The notes below the pieces were generated by a model. The model did not search any database and was not told the DNA's origin. It saw only the letters and a list, made by a program, of their open reading frames with translations. From assembly GCA_035650215.1 (NCBI GenBank), contig DASRIC010000002.1, forward strand, positions 166,273 to 230,272: a DNA stretch of 64,000 bases, in the 5' to 3' direction. Origin of the DNA: JACVRW01 sp035650215 (GTDB lineage Bacteria > Actinomycetota > Thermoleophilia > Solirubrobacterales > Thermoleophilaceae). Position numbers and translations under genes: made by a program. Shown here piece by piece: positions 49,935 through 58,111 of this stretch (the first letter of the stretch is position 1; each line of letters opens with the position of its first letter).

Positions 49935-52010
49935 ATGGCGCACGAATCGCCGAAGAAGATCCGCAATGTGGCGTTGGTCGGCCACCGGGGCAGCGGGAAG
50001 ACGTCCGTGAACGAAGCGCTTCTGTTCGAGGCGGGGACGGTCAACCGGCTGGGCGCGGTGGCGGACGGAACGACGGTGTCGGACGCAGCCCCGGACGAGA
50101 AGGCGCGCGAGATGTCGATCGCCGCGAGCCTGTCCTCGTTCCGCTGGGACGACCGCAAGATCAACTTGGTCGACACGCCGGGCGAGCCGAGCTTTGTCGC
50201 GGACGCGCTCGCGGCCCTGCGCGTGGTCGAGAGCGCAGTGTTCGTGGTCAACGGCGTGATGGGCGCCGAGGTGACGACGAGCCGGCTCTGGGAACGCGCA
50301 TCCGAACTGGGGCTCGCGCGCATCCTGTTCGTGAACATGCTCGACCGCGAGCGCGCCGACTTCTTCCGCGCGCTCGACTCGCTCAAGGCCGCCTTCGGCC
50401 AGCACGTCGTGGCCACTGAGATCCCGATCGGCGCCGAGCACGAGCTCGAGGGCGTGGTCGATCTGATCGACATGAAGGCCTACCGCTACGACGGCGCGAC
50501 GCGCGAGAACTGCACCGAGATCGAGATCCCCGAGGGCCTGCGCGAGCGCGCCGAGGAGTACCGCGAGAAGCTGATGGACGAGGTGGCCGAGGTCTCGGAC
50601 GACCTGATGGAGCGCTACCTCGAGGGGGAGGAGATCTCGCACGACGAGACCGTGTCCGCGCTCAAGACCGGCGTGACCGACGGCCAGCTGTTCCCGGTCA
50701 CCTGCGGCGCCGCCACCCGCAACCTCGGCATCAACCGGCTGCTCGACGCGTTCGTCGAGGACCTGCCCTCGCCGGCCAAGCACGGCGTGACCGACCTCGA
50801 CGGGGTGGAGCTCGAGCCCGACGCCGGCAAGGACCTGGTGGCGTTCGTGTTCAAGACGCTCGCCGACCCCTACGCGGGGCGCCTGAACCTGTTCCGCGTC
50901 TACCAGGGCGTGATGAAGCACGACTCCCAGGTCTTCAACTGCCGCGCCCACGTGAAGGAGCGGATCGGTCAGCTGCTCGTGCCGCAGGGCAAGGAGAACG
51001 AGCAAACGGACGAGATCGGCCCCGGCGACATCGGGGCTGTGGCCAAGCTGAAGGAGACCCGCGCCGGCGACGTTCTGGCGGCCAAGGACGCCGAGATCCC
51101 GCTCTCACTCCCGGAGATGCCGCGGCCGGTGATGGCGTTTGCCATCGAGGCCAAGGCCAAGGGCGACGAGGAGAAGATGGGCCAGGCGCTTCGCCGCCTG
51201 CAGGAGGAAGACCCGACCATCGACTTCCACCGCGACACGCAGACCGGCGAGCAGATCCTCGCCGGGATCACGCAGATCCACGTCGAGGTGATCGTCGACC
51301 GGATGAAGGAGCGCTTCGGAGCCGAGGTCGAGCTCCACCCGCCGCACGTGCCCTACCGCGAGGCGATCCGCGGCTCGGCCAAGGCGCACGCGCGCTTCAA
51401 GAAGCAGACGGGCGGCCGCGGCCAGTTCGCGGATTGCCACATCGAGATCGAGCCGCTGCCCTCGGGCGAGGGCTTCGAGTTCGTGAACGCGATCAAGGGC
51501 GGCGTGATCCCCGGCGGATTCATCCCGGCTGTCGAGAAGGGCGTGGTGGAGGCGATGCGCTCCGGCACCGTGGCCGGCTACCCGGTCCAGGACCTCAGAG
51601 TCAGGCTCTTCGACGGGCAGCACCACTCGGTCGACTCGTCGGAGATGGCGTTCAAGGTGGCGGGCTCGATGGCGTTCAAGGACGCGATGGAGAACGCCGG
51701 CCCGGTGCTGATGGAGCCGATCATGACGGTGCTCATTGCCACGCCCGAGGAGTACGTGGGCGACGTGATCGGCGACCTCAACTCCCGCCGCGGCCGGCCG
51801 CTCGGGATGGAGCCGAAGGGGAGCGTGACCGAGATCAAGGCAGAGGTGCCCATGGCCGAGATGCTCGAGTACGCGCCCGACCTGCGCACGATCACGGGCG
51901 GTCAGGGCGAGTACTCGATGGAGCTCGCCCGCTACGAGGAGGTGCCCGGCCACGTCGCGCAGCAGGTCGTTCAGCAGGCGCGCGAGGAGGCCGAGGCAGT
52001 CAAGGCGTGA
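49935..52010 (+). CDS. Elongation factor G-like GTPase (EF-G2 type)
   Basis: A 691-residue translational GTPase with EF-G domain order. The P-loop is GHRGSGKTS (16-24) in place of the usual AHIDAGKTT. G3 is NLVDTPGEPSFVADAL (DTPGE in place of DTPGH), and the G4 motif reads NMLD, not NKxD. Domains II-V follow (VLAAKDAEIPLSLPEMPRPVMAFAIEAK; HVEVIVDRMKERFGAEVEL; TGGRGQFADCHIEIEPL). These changes match the EF-G-like paralogue group (FusA2 of mycobacteria), not canonical FusA, so it may not catalyse translocation. A Shine-Dalgarno AAGGAG precedes the ATG. Confidence 0.88.
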   Translation: MAHESPKKIRNVALVGHRGSGKTSVNEALLFEAGTVNRLGAVADGTTVSDAAPDEKAREMSIAASLSSFRWDDRKINLVDTPGEPSFVADALAALRVVESAVFVVNGVMGAEVTTSRLWERASELGLARILFVNMLDRERADFFRALDSLKAAFGQHVVATEIPIGAEHELEGVVDLIDMKAYRYDGATRENCTEIEIPEGLRERAEEYREKLMDEVAEVSDDLMERYLEGEEISHDETVSALKTGVTDGQLFPVTCGAATRNLGINRLLDAFVEDLPSPAKHGVTDLDGVELEPDAGKDLVAFVFKTLADPYAGRLNLFRVYQGVMKHDSQVFNCRAHVKERIGQLLVPQGKENEQTDEIGPGDIGAVAKLKETRAGDVLAAKDAEIPLSLPEMPRPVMAFAIEAKAKGDEEKMGQALRRLQEEDPTIDFHRDTQTGEQILAGITQIHVEVIVDRMKERFGAEVELHPPHVPYREAIRGSAKAHARFKKQTGGRGQFADCHIEIEPLPSGEGFEFVNAIKGGVIPGGFIPAVEKGVVEAMRSGTVAGYPVQDLRVRLFDGQHHSVDSSEMAFKVAGSMAFKDAMENAGPVLMEPIMTVLIATPEEYVGDVIGDLNSRRGRPLGMEPKGSVTEIKAEVPMAEMLEYAPDLRTITGGQGEYSMELARYEEVPGHVAQQVVQQAREEAEAVKA

Positions 52011-52031
52011 AGCGGGGACCTGCGCCGCCCC

Positions 52032-52037
52032 TATATT
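52032..52037 (+). promoter_or_regulatory. Leaderless -10 box TATATT
   Basis: TATATT, strikingly AT-rich for this DNA, ends 7 bases before GTG 52045 and follows the EF-G-like stop. It is close to the ideal TATAAT and suggests a separate leaderless transcript for the next genes. Confidence 0.5.
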
Positions 52038-52044
52038 GAGGCTC

Positions 52045-52791
52045 GTGAAGAAGGAGCTCAGAGCGGTCCACGACGTGGTGAGCTGCGATGTCTGCGGCCG
52101 CACCATCCTCAAGGGCGAGCGCACCGAGTGGTACCTGGCGCCGGGCGGCCACCGTCACAAGGTCTGCGACCTCTGCGCCGTGCGCGCCCAGCATCACGGC
52201 TGGATCCGCGAGTCGGCCGCGGGCGAGATGCCCACGCGCCCGGCCCGCAGCGACCAGAGCCGCGGCGTGTTCGGCCGCCTGCGGCGCCGGCGCGGGGAGG
52301 ATCCCGGGCCCGCCGAGCAGGAGGCTCCCTCGGGAGCCGGCGTCGGTGAAGGGGAGCCGTCCGAGTACCAGGAACCCGAGGACGCTCCCGCGCCCCCGCC
52401 GCGCGAGCGGCCGCGCTCGCGCCCCAAGGATCCGCGCCACGTGCGGGCCGTTCCCACCACCGCGGAGGCCAAGATCGAGCGGGCGTTCGACCTCTTCAAC
52501 GGCTCCGACCACCAGCGCACGGTCGCCGGCCTGGCGCGCACGCTCGGGCCCGCCTGGGTGAGCGCCCAGCCCGACCCCACGCAGGCGAGCGCCGTCACGG
52601 TGCTCGTCGCCTGGGAGATTTCGTGGTATCGCTATCGGGTGGATCTGGGCGACGAAGCCGACCCCGTGGTCATGCTCGACAAGGGGGAGGAGCTCGAGGA
52701 GATCGAGGAGTCGATGCGCGAATGGAACGCCGCGCTTGACGCCGACGGCCGTGTGGTCGCGGCGGTGACCGATGGAGGTTCAGAAGGGTGA
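52045..52791 (+). CDS. Uncharacterised zinc-ribbon protein
   Basis: A protein of about 248 residues. The N-terminal zinc ribbon has VSCDVCGRTILKGERTEWYL and a second pair in VCDLCAVRAQHHGW. A disordered Pro/Glu/Arg-rich linker (about 60-135) leads to a C-terminal domain (TTAEAKIERAFDLFNGSDHQ; TVLVAWEISWYRYRVDLGDE). I do not recognise the family. TTG 52036 is also in frame but lies within the promoter box region. It is translationally coupled (GTGA) to the next small gene, which leads to RNase HI. Confidence 0.75.
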   Translation: MKKELRAVHDVVSCDVCGRTILKGERTEWYLAPGGHRHKVCDLCAVRAQHHGWIRESAAGEMPTRPARSDQSRGVFGRLRRRRGEDPGPAEQEAPSGAGVGEGEPSEYQEPEDAPAPPPRERPRSRPKDPRHVRAVPTTAEAKIERAFDLFNGSDHQRTVAGLARTLGPAWVSAQPDPTQASAVTVLVAWEISWYRYRVDLGDEADPVVMLDKGEELEEIEESMREWNAALDADGRVVAAVTDGGSEG

Positions 52792-52994
52792 TCTACTGCG
52801 TTGTCCCACAGGCGCTCGAGAGCGAGCTGTACGACAAGCTGTCCGACTACTACCGGGACGACCCGCACGTCGAGGTGATCGTCGACCGGCGCGCGCAGGG
52901 CGGCTTGCCCGGCGACAACCCGGCATTCGAGGATCGCCGCCGCCGCCGCGTGGCCGGCACCTTTCCGACGATCGAGCCGCCAGCCAGCGCGTGA
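52788..52994 (+). CDS. Uncharacterised 68-residue protein
   Basis: A small protein starting MIYCVVPQALESELYDKL, then DYYRDDPHVEVIVDRRAQG and an Arg-rich segment. It resembles small proteins carrying the YYxDDPxVxVIVDRR pattern that I associate with this lineage; function unknown. GTG start overlapping the previous stop; its own stop overlaps the RNase HI GTG, so it is in the middle of a coupled operon. Confidence 0.65.
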   Translation: MIYCVVPQALESELYDKLSDYYRDDPHVEVIVDRRAQGGLPGDNPAFEDRRRRRVAGTFPTIEPPASA

Positions 52995-53398
52995 GGGTCG
53001 TCGTCCACGTGGACGGCGGCGCGCGCGGCAACCCCGGCCCGGCGGCCGTGGCGGCCGTGGCCTCCTCCCCCGACGGCGACCAGCTCGGGGAGCGCAACGA
53101 GTACATCGGCGAGGCCACCAACAACGTGGCCGAGTACCGGGCGCTGCTCCTCGGCCTGGCGCTCGCCCGCGAGCTCGGAGCGAGCCAGATCGAGGTGGTG
53201 AACGACTCCGAGCTCGTGGCACGCCAGATCGGCGGCGAGTACAAGGTCAAGCACGCCGGCCTCAAGCCGCTCTACCTCGAGGCCATGGGCGAGCTGAGGG
53301 GCTTCGAGCAGTGGGCCGTGCGCTCGGTCCGCCGCGAGCACAACGAACGGGCCGACGAGCTCGTGAACGAGGCGCTCGACAGGGCGCTCGGCGCATGA
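52991..53398 (+). CDS. Ribonuclease HI-family protein
   Basis: A 135-residue RNase H-fold protein. VVHVDGGARGNPGPAAVAAV holds the first catalytic Asp, NNVAEYRALLLGLALA the Glu, IEVVNDSELVARQI the second Asp, and REHNERADELVNEAL the last Asp. All four acidic residues are present. It lacks the basic handle of Escherichia coli RNase HI and matches the actinobacterial/archaeal-type RNase HI. GTG start coupled to the upstream small gene, and ATGA overlap with the next gene. Confidence 0.9.
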   Translation: MRVVVHVDGGARGNPGPAAVAAVASSPDGDQLGERNEYIGEATNNVAEYRALLLGLALARELGASQIEVVNDSELVARQIGGEYKVKHAGLKPLYLEAMGELRGFEQWAVRSVRREHNERADELVNEALDRALGA

Positions 53399-54186
53399 GC
53401 CGGCAGTCAGCCGCTCTGAACTACTCGTCCTACCTGCATCTCGACGAGCTCCTCGAGACCCAGCAGCCGCGCTCGGACGAACACGACGAGCTGCTCTTCA
53501 TCGTGATCCACCAGGTCTACGAGCTCTGGTTCAAGCAGATCCTGCACGAGCTCGGCGCACTGCAGCGCCGGCTCGAGGAGGACCGCGGGCCTCGGGCGCT
53601 CCACACCCTGCGCCGGCTGCTCGCGATCCTGAAGACGGTCGTGGCCCAGATCGACGTGCTCGAGACGATGACCCCGCGCCAGTTCGCTGGCTTCCGCCCG
53701 CGCCTCGAGTCCGGAAGCGGCTTCCAGTCCGCCCAGTTCCGGGAGCTCGAGGCGGTGCTCGGCCGCCGCGACCCGCGCGTGCTTCGCCATCACGACCAGG
53801 ACGAGCGGGCACGCGCCCGGATCGCGGCGGCGATGGAGCGGCCGGCGCTCTTCGACTCGCTGCTCCGGTACCTCGCCGAGCGCGGCTACGACGTGCCCGA
53901 GGGCGAGCTCGCGCGCGACGTGACGAAGCCGCGCGAGCCGTCGGCCGAGATCCAGCGGGTGCTCCTCGACGCCTACCGGGCCGAGGGCGAGGAGGCGCAG
54001 GTCTGCGAGCGGCTCGTGGATCTCGACGAGGGTCTCCAGGAGTGGCGCTACCGCCACGTGAAGATGGTCGAGCGCACGATCGGCGACAAGGTCGGCACCG
54101 GCGGCTCGCCCGGCGCGGCCTACCTGCGCACCACGCTCTTCAGCCCGGCGTTCCCGGACCTGTGGGCGATCCGGAACGAGATGTGA
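53395..54186 (+). CDS. kynA: Tryptophan 2,3-dioxygenase
   Basis: A 263-residue heme dioxygenase opening the indole ring of tryptophan to N-formylkynurenine. LLFIVIHQVYELWFKQILHEL carries the distal His of the family. GFRPRLESGSGFQSAQFRELE is the substrate loop. YRHVKMVERTIGDKVGTGGSPGAAYLRTTL carries the proximal heme His. ATG overlaps the RNase HI stop. No kynureninase or formamidase is in the window, so the pathway continues elsewhere. It converges with the dioxygenase-like gene. Confidence 0.93.
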   Translation: MSRQSAALNYSSYLHLDELLETQQPRSDEHDELLFIVIHQVYELWFKQILHELGALQRRLEEDRGPRALHTLRRLLAILKTVVAQIDVLETMTPRQFAGFRPRLESGSGFQSAQFRELEAVLGRRDPRVLRHHDQDERARARIAAAMERPALFDSLLRYLAERGYDVPEGELARDVTKPREPSAEIQRVLLDAYRAEGEEAQVCERLVDLDEGLQEWRYRHVKMVERTIGDKVGTGGSPGAAYLRTTLFSPAFPDLWAIRNEM

Positions 54187-54199
54187 TGACGGCGCCCGC

Positions 54200-54898
54200 T
54201 CAGGCGTCGACCACGAGTGTCTTGCGGCCGATCCAGCGGCGCTCCCCGCTCGCCCGCTCGAGGCGGAGCAGCGAGCCGCGCTCGTAGATCATGTCCGCCG
54301 CGTTGCTCGTGTCCGCCTGGCCGTGCGAGCGGTAGCTGCGCGTGCGGTAGACCTCGCGCGAGACGGACTCCCTGAAGAAGAGCTGGCCGGTGTGCACCTC
54401 GTCGCCGCCCACGTGCACCTTCAGGTGGATGTGCGGCGTGCGGGCCATGTACCAGCCCGGATAAATGGTCTCGAAGCGCACCACGCCGTTCGCGTTCGTT
54501 CGCTGGTGGCCGCGCAGGAAGCGCGACGAGGCCCCGGCGCTCCCCACACCTGAATAGGCGCCCTGCGCGTCGGCGTGCCAGATCTCCACGTCGGCCCTGC
54601 GCAGGCGCCGGCAGCTGCCGGCGTCCTCCACCGCGAGCAGCAGGGTGAGCGGCACGCCGGGGCGGTCCTCGGTCACGTCGCGGCGGGTCAGACCGTTCTC
54701 GATCCAGTACGGCCCCTCGGTGAGCTCCTTCGACAGCGTGCAGGCGGCGGCCTCGACCGCGTCCTCCTCGACGGCAGCCCCGGCCGAGTCGAACCAGGCG
54801 CAGCCGTTGGTCCAGACGAGGCCGAGGCCGAGGGCGCCCGCGCTCGCGAGCGCCTCGCGCCGCCGGAGGAAGGGAATGCGATCGGTGTTCTCGGACAT
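54200..54898 (-). CDS. Exported intradiol ring-cleavage dioxygenase-like protein
   Basis: A 232-residue protein. The N-terminus (FLRRREALASAGALGLGLVW to a Cys near 34) looks like a Tat signal with a possible lipid-attachment Cys. The beta-sandwich core has TEGPYWIENGLTRRDV, VEIWHADAQGAYSG, RGHQRTNANGVVRFETIYPGWY and RTPHIHLKVH, the latter two carrying the Tyr/His iron ligands of intradiol dioxygenases. Exported relatives act on unknown aromatic or quinone-like substrates. ATG 54898 is preferred to the 27-residue longer frame. Confidence 0.85.
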   Translation of the reverse strand: MSENTDRIPFLRRREALASAGALGLGLVWTNGCAWFDSAGAAVEEDAVEAAACTLSKELTEGPYWIENGLTRRDVTEDRPGVPLTLLLAVEDAGSCRRLRRADVEIWHADAQGAYSGVGSAGASSRFLRGHQRTNANGVVRFETIYPGWYMARTPHIHLKVHVGGDEVHTGQLFFRESVSREVYRTRSYRSHGQADTSNAADMIYERGSLLRLERASGERRWIGRKTLVVDA

Positions 54899-54953
54899 GG
54901 CGGCCACTGTGAAGTGTGCCGCTAAGACGCGCGTAAGAAGCGCGCCGCTCAGG

Positions 54954-55769
54954 TCACTCGGTCTTGCGCCCCACCACAACCAGGTACTCGGCGTGCATCA
55001 GCAGGCCGCCGTCGGTCGCCTCGTTGCGGCGCTCAGCCATCGCGAGCAGCTCGCCGCGGCACTCCTCCCAGCGCCCCTCGGCTGTCAGGCGCTCGCGCGC
55101 CTTGAGCGTGGGGCCGTAGTGGGTCTCCATGAACACCACGTAGTGCTCGGGCGAGTCGAAGTCCCAGGGGTTCATGCCGCGCGTGAACTCGAGCTCGACC
55201 CCGGTGCCGGCGAACAGCTCGCGCACGTGCTCCTCGCTGCCCCAGAGCGGCGGGGGCGAGGCGTAGTCGGGCGGGGCGGGCAGGTAGCTGCCCATGATCT
55301 TGAACAGCTCGCCGATCTGACCCTGCGGGGTCCAGTTCACGAGGCCGATCCGTCCGCCCGGGCGGCAGACGCGCGTGAGCTCCCGCGCCACGACCTCGTG
55401 CCGCGGCGCGAACTGCACGCCCATGGTGGACAGCACGCGGTCGAACGACTCGTCCTCGAACGGGAGCTCCTCGGCGTCGCCCTCGAGCCAGTCCACCGTC
55501 ACGTCGTGCTCCGCGGCCCGCCGGCGCGCGGTCGCGAACAGCTCGGGGGTGATGTCGAGGCCCACGACCTGCGCCCCTGCGGCGGCGGCGCGGATCGCGA
55601 CGTTGCCGGTGCCGGTCGCTACGTCGAGCACGTCCTGGCCCGGAGCGAGGTCCATGCGGGCGAGGAGGTCCCGCGGGGGGGCCTCGTCGATCATCTCGGC
55701 CACGGCCGCATAGTCTCCCGCGGCCCAGGTCGCCCGGTGTGTCTTCTTGAGGTCTGCGATAGCGGTCAT
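54954..55769 (-). CDS. Class I SAM-dependent methyltransferase (UbiE-like)
   Basis: A 271-residue methyltransferase. The SAM site is VLDVATGTGNVAIRAA (about 58-73), then VVGLDITPELF (acidic ribose ligand) and WLEGDAEELPFEDESFDRVLSTMGVQF, with LTRVCRPGGRIGLVNW as post-III. C-terminal residues define the unknown substrate. It begins ATG 55769 with ADLKKTHRATWAAGDY, a frequent start in this group. It lies upstream of the dioxygenase gene on the same strand, 55 bases apart, possibly cotranscribed. Confidence 0.85.
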   Translation of the reverse strand: MTAIADLKKTHRATWAAGDYAAVAEMIDEAPPRDLLARMDLAPGQDVLDVATGTGNVAIRAAAAGAQVVGLDITPELFATARRRAAEHDVTVDWLEGDAEELPFEDESFDRVLSTMGVQFAPRHEVVARELTRVCRPGGRIGLVNWTPQGQIGELFKIMGSYLPAPPDYASPPPLWGSEEHVRELFAGTGVELEFTRGMNPWDFDSPEHYVVFMETHYGPTLKARERLTAEGRWEECRGELLAMAERRNEATDGGLLMHAEYLVVVGRKTE

Positions 55770-55835
55770 GGAGAGAGCATCCGCCGGCGCGGGCTCCCGC
55801 ACATCGGGAGGACGCCCTATTTGCTCCCTATGTGG

Positions 55836-57485
55836 CTACGCCACGCCCTCGGCGCGCGCCGCGTGCGCTGCGGCCTCGGCGCGGTTGCGCACGCCGAGCT
55901 TCGAGAGGATGCGGCTCACGTGGTGCCCGGCGGTCTTCTCGCTGATAACGAGCGTGTGGGCGATCTGGGCGTTCGACATGCCGCGCGCCACCAAGCCCAG
56001 CACCTCGCGCTCGCGCGCGGTCAGCTCGCCCTGGCTGCGCGCACGCGCCGCGGTGCCCGCCCCGAGCTCGCGCAGCACGGCCGCGGCGGCGTCCATCGCC
56101 CGCGACGCGCCGAGCTCGCGGAAGGCAGCGGCCGCGCTGCGCGCCTCCTCGCGCGCCAGCTCCGGTTGCTCTGCCGCGAGCGCCCGCGCGAGCTCGAGCC
56201 GCGCCTCGCCTGCGTCGAGGGGCATCCCGAGCCGGCCGAACGCGCTGAGTGCCCGGCCCGCGGGCTCCGCCGCGGCGCTCGGGCGCTCGGCGGCGAGCGC
56301 CACGCGGGCCTCCGCCAGATCCGCACGCGCCTCCACGAGCCTGATGCTCGAGCTGCGCCCGAGATCCGCGAGGCGGCGGGCGGCGCTCTCGGCGCCGGGC
56401 GTGTCGCCGCAGGCGAGGCGAGCGTCCACGAGCGGGGCGAGCAGCTGCGTGGCCCGCATCGTGTCGTCCTCCGCGCTGGCCGAGAGCCCGCGTTCGAGCA
56501 GCGCCGCCGCCACGCGCGCCTCGCCCGCGGCGATCCGAAGCAGACCGAGCGCCCGCAGCGCGGCGGGGTGCTCCTCGCGGCCGGTTAGGAGCTGCTCGGC
56601 TTCCGGCAGGCGGCCCTGGCGGATGCGCAGCTCCGCCATCGTCGCCGCGGCGGGCACGCTCATCTCGGGGATGTAGCGGACGTGCGTGGCGAGCGCGCTC
56701 TCGAGCGCGAGCTCGGCCTCGGGCCAGCGGCCGGAGGCCAGCAGCATGTCGGCGTGGACCGTCCTGCAGGCACCGAACAACGGCATCAGGCCGCGCTCGC
56801 TCGCGAACCTGTCCACGAGGTCGCACCACTCGGAGGCGAGCTCCCACTCGCCGGCGCTCGTGCAGGCCATGATCAGGTTGCAGTACGCCTCGCCGAGCGT
56901 GTGCAGGTCGCGTACGCGTCCGGCGGACGCGGCCGCCATGGCCTCCTCGAGCAGCTGCATGCCCTCGTCGAGGCGCCCGGCGCTGACCTCCGTGCGGCCC
57001 AGCTGGCTGAGCGCGAAGACCTCGAGGTCGTCCGCGCCGGTCTCCCGCGCGATCGCCATCGCCCGGCGCGCGTGCGCCGCGCACTCGTCGAGGTCCTGCC
57101 CGTGGCGGGCACGCTCGAGCGCGACCCAGCCGTGGCCCGCGCACGGCGGAGCGTTCTCGAGCGCGCGCTCCGCGCGGGCCAGCCAGCCGCGCGCCGCGGA
57201 CTCGCGACCCGAGAGCAGGTGCTGGTGCGAGACCCAGACCCCGATGCGCGCTGCACGGTCGCATTGCCGGGCGCGCGCGTAGCCCTCGAAGGCGCGCTCG
57301 CGGAGGGCGATGCCCTCCTCGATCTCGCCGAGGAACCAGACCGTGTGGCCGAGGCCGGCCAGCGCGTCGGGCGTCTCCTCCTCCGCGAGAGCGGCCTCGA
57401 ACGCCGTCCGCGCCGCCTGCCAGCGCGCCCCCTCGAGCGCGCGCCATCCGTCGCGCAGCTGGTCCTCCACGGGCGGCTCGGCCAT
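55836..57485 (-). CDS. TPR-containing LuxR-family transcriptional regulator
   Basis: A 549-residue protein. About 480 residues of Ala/Leu/Arg-rich helical pairs resemble TPR/MalT-like repeats (for example ALAGLGHTVWFLGEIEEGIALRE). The C-terminal LuxR HTH (about 485-545) is ELTAREREVLGLVARGMSNAQIAHTLVISEKTAGHH VSRI. No P-loop ATPase domain is present, so it is not a full LAL regulator. The frame is open far upstream, but ATG 57485 begins the conserved-looking sequence. The ligand and targets are unknown; the methyltransferase gene follows it on the same strand. Confidence 0.87.
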   Translation of the reverse strand: MAEPPVEDQLRDGWRALEGARWQAARTAFEAALAEEETPDALAGLGHTVWFLGEIEEGIALRERAFEGYARARQCDRAARIGVWVSHQHLLSGRESAARGWLARAERALENAPPCAGHGWVALERARHGQDLDECAAHARRAMAIARETGADDLEVFALSQLGRTEVSAGRLDEGMQLLEEAMAAASAGRVRDLHTLGEAYCNLIMACTSAGEWELASEWCDLVDRFASERGLMPLFGACRTVHADMLLASGRWPEAELALESALATHVRYIPEMSVPAAATMAELRIRQGRLPEAEQLLTGREEHPAALRALGLLRIAAGEARVAAALLERGLSASAEDDTMRATQLLAPLVDARLACGDTPGAESAARRLADLGRSSSIRLVEARADLAEARVALAAERPSAAAEPAGRALSAFGRLGMPLDAGEARLELARALAAEQPELAREEARSAAAAFRELGASRAMDAAAAVLRELGAGTAARARSQGELTAREREVLGLVARGMSNAQIAHTLVISEKTAGHHVSRILSKLGVRNRAEAAAHAARAEGVA

Positions 57486-57735
57486 CAAGCGATGATCCCA
57501 GACGCGCCGGTCTGGCCGGCCAGCTTGTCGAGCTCGGCGCGTTCGAGCCTTCCGTCGGGGACGCGCACGCAAGCCGGGGAATGCCGACCGCGGTGAGCGT
57601 CCCGGAGTAGCTGCCAGGGCAGCTACTCCGGGACGTTCATGTTGGCCGTGGGTGCCCGCGGCGCGCCCGCATGAAGTACGCAGCGGGAGCAGGGTGGCCT
57701 CGGGAGGGCCGTATTCCATAGCCAACGGAGTGGAG
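57486..57735. other. Intergenic region with palindrome, no intact gene
   Basis: Contains the long palindrome described separately. A short minus-strand frame (GTG CGC GTC CCC start, ending GQTGASGIIA) stops at a TGA that overlaps the ATG of the LuxR gene as TGATG. At 27 codons it is too short to call, but it could be an upstream coupling frame. Nothing else is recognised. Confidence 0.35.
57595..57638. repeat. Long near-perfect palindrome; second copy of the dispersed element
   Basis: The arms 57599-57615 and 57618-57634 are perfectly complementary over 17 bases around AG. The pairing extends to 57595/57638 with one G-U. The outer right arm reads CCGGGACGTTCAT, as does the inverted repeat at 4155-4200. 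It lies upstream of the LuxR gene and beside a decayed gene. Confidence 0.65.
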
Positions 57736-58022
57736 ATGGGTGGGAAGCATCTGGCGGCCACGGCCGCACTTATCGCCACGCTGATCAGGCGTCGCCCGGG
57801 TACCGCCACCCGCGGTGCTTTCGAGCTTCGCCGTGGGCGTGGAGCTCTACAACGCCCACAGGCGGGCCAGAACCCGACCGTGAACCTCGCCACCAACGGC
57901 TTCGACATCGAGACGCTCGATCCGAACGTGGTTGCCGAGACCAGAGCGGTGACGCCAACCACATGGTGTTCTTGGGTGCGCAGTTCAAGTTCGAGGGCCA
58001 CCAGCGCGCTCGCACGCGCTGA
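57736..58022 (+). pseudogene. Decayed secreted/membrane protein gene with frameshifts
   Basis: Three frames give successive protein-like pieces. MGGKHLAATAALIATLI is a signal-like start at 57736. SFAVGVELYNAH lies in another frame. NPTVNLATNGFDIETLDPNVV is back in the first frame, and ANHMVFLGAQFKFEGHQ in a third frame runs to TGA 58020-58022. At least two frameshifts are needed to join them. The Gly/aromatic ending would suit a beta-structured surface protein, but the family is not recognised. Confidence 0.45.
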
Positions 58023-58111
58023 GCGGCCCGATCGCCCGCCGCCCCGGCATCCACGCTGGGGCGGCGGAGCGCTCGCGTCCGCCTCAACCGGGCCGCAGGC
58101 GGATCGGCGGT

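Noticed and set aside
57483..57600. Short minus-strand frame ending in TGATG at the LuxR start
   Set aside because: Only 27 codons from the nearest GTG, interrupted upstream by a stop within the palindrome, and no recognisable motif.
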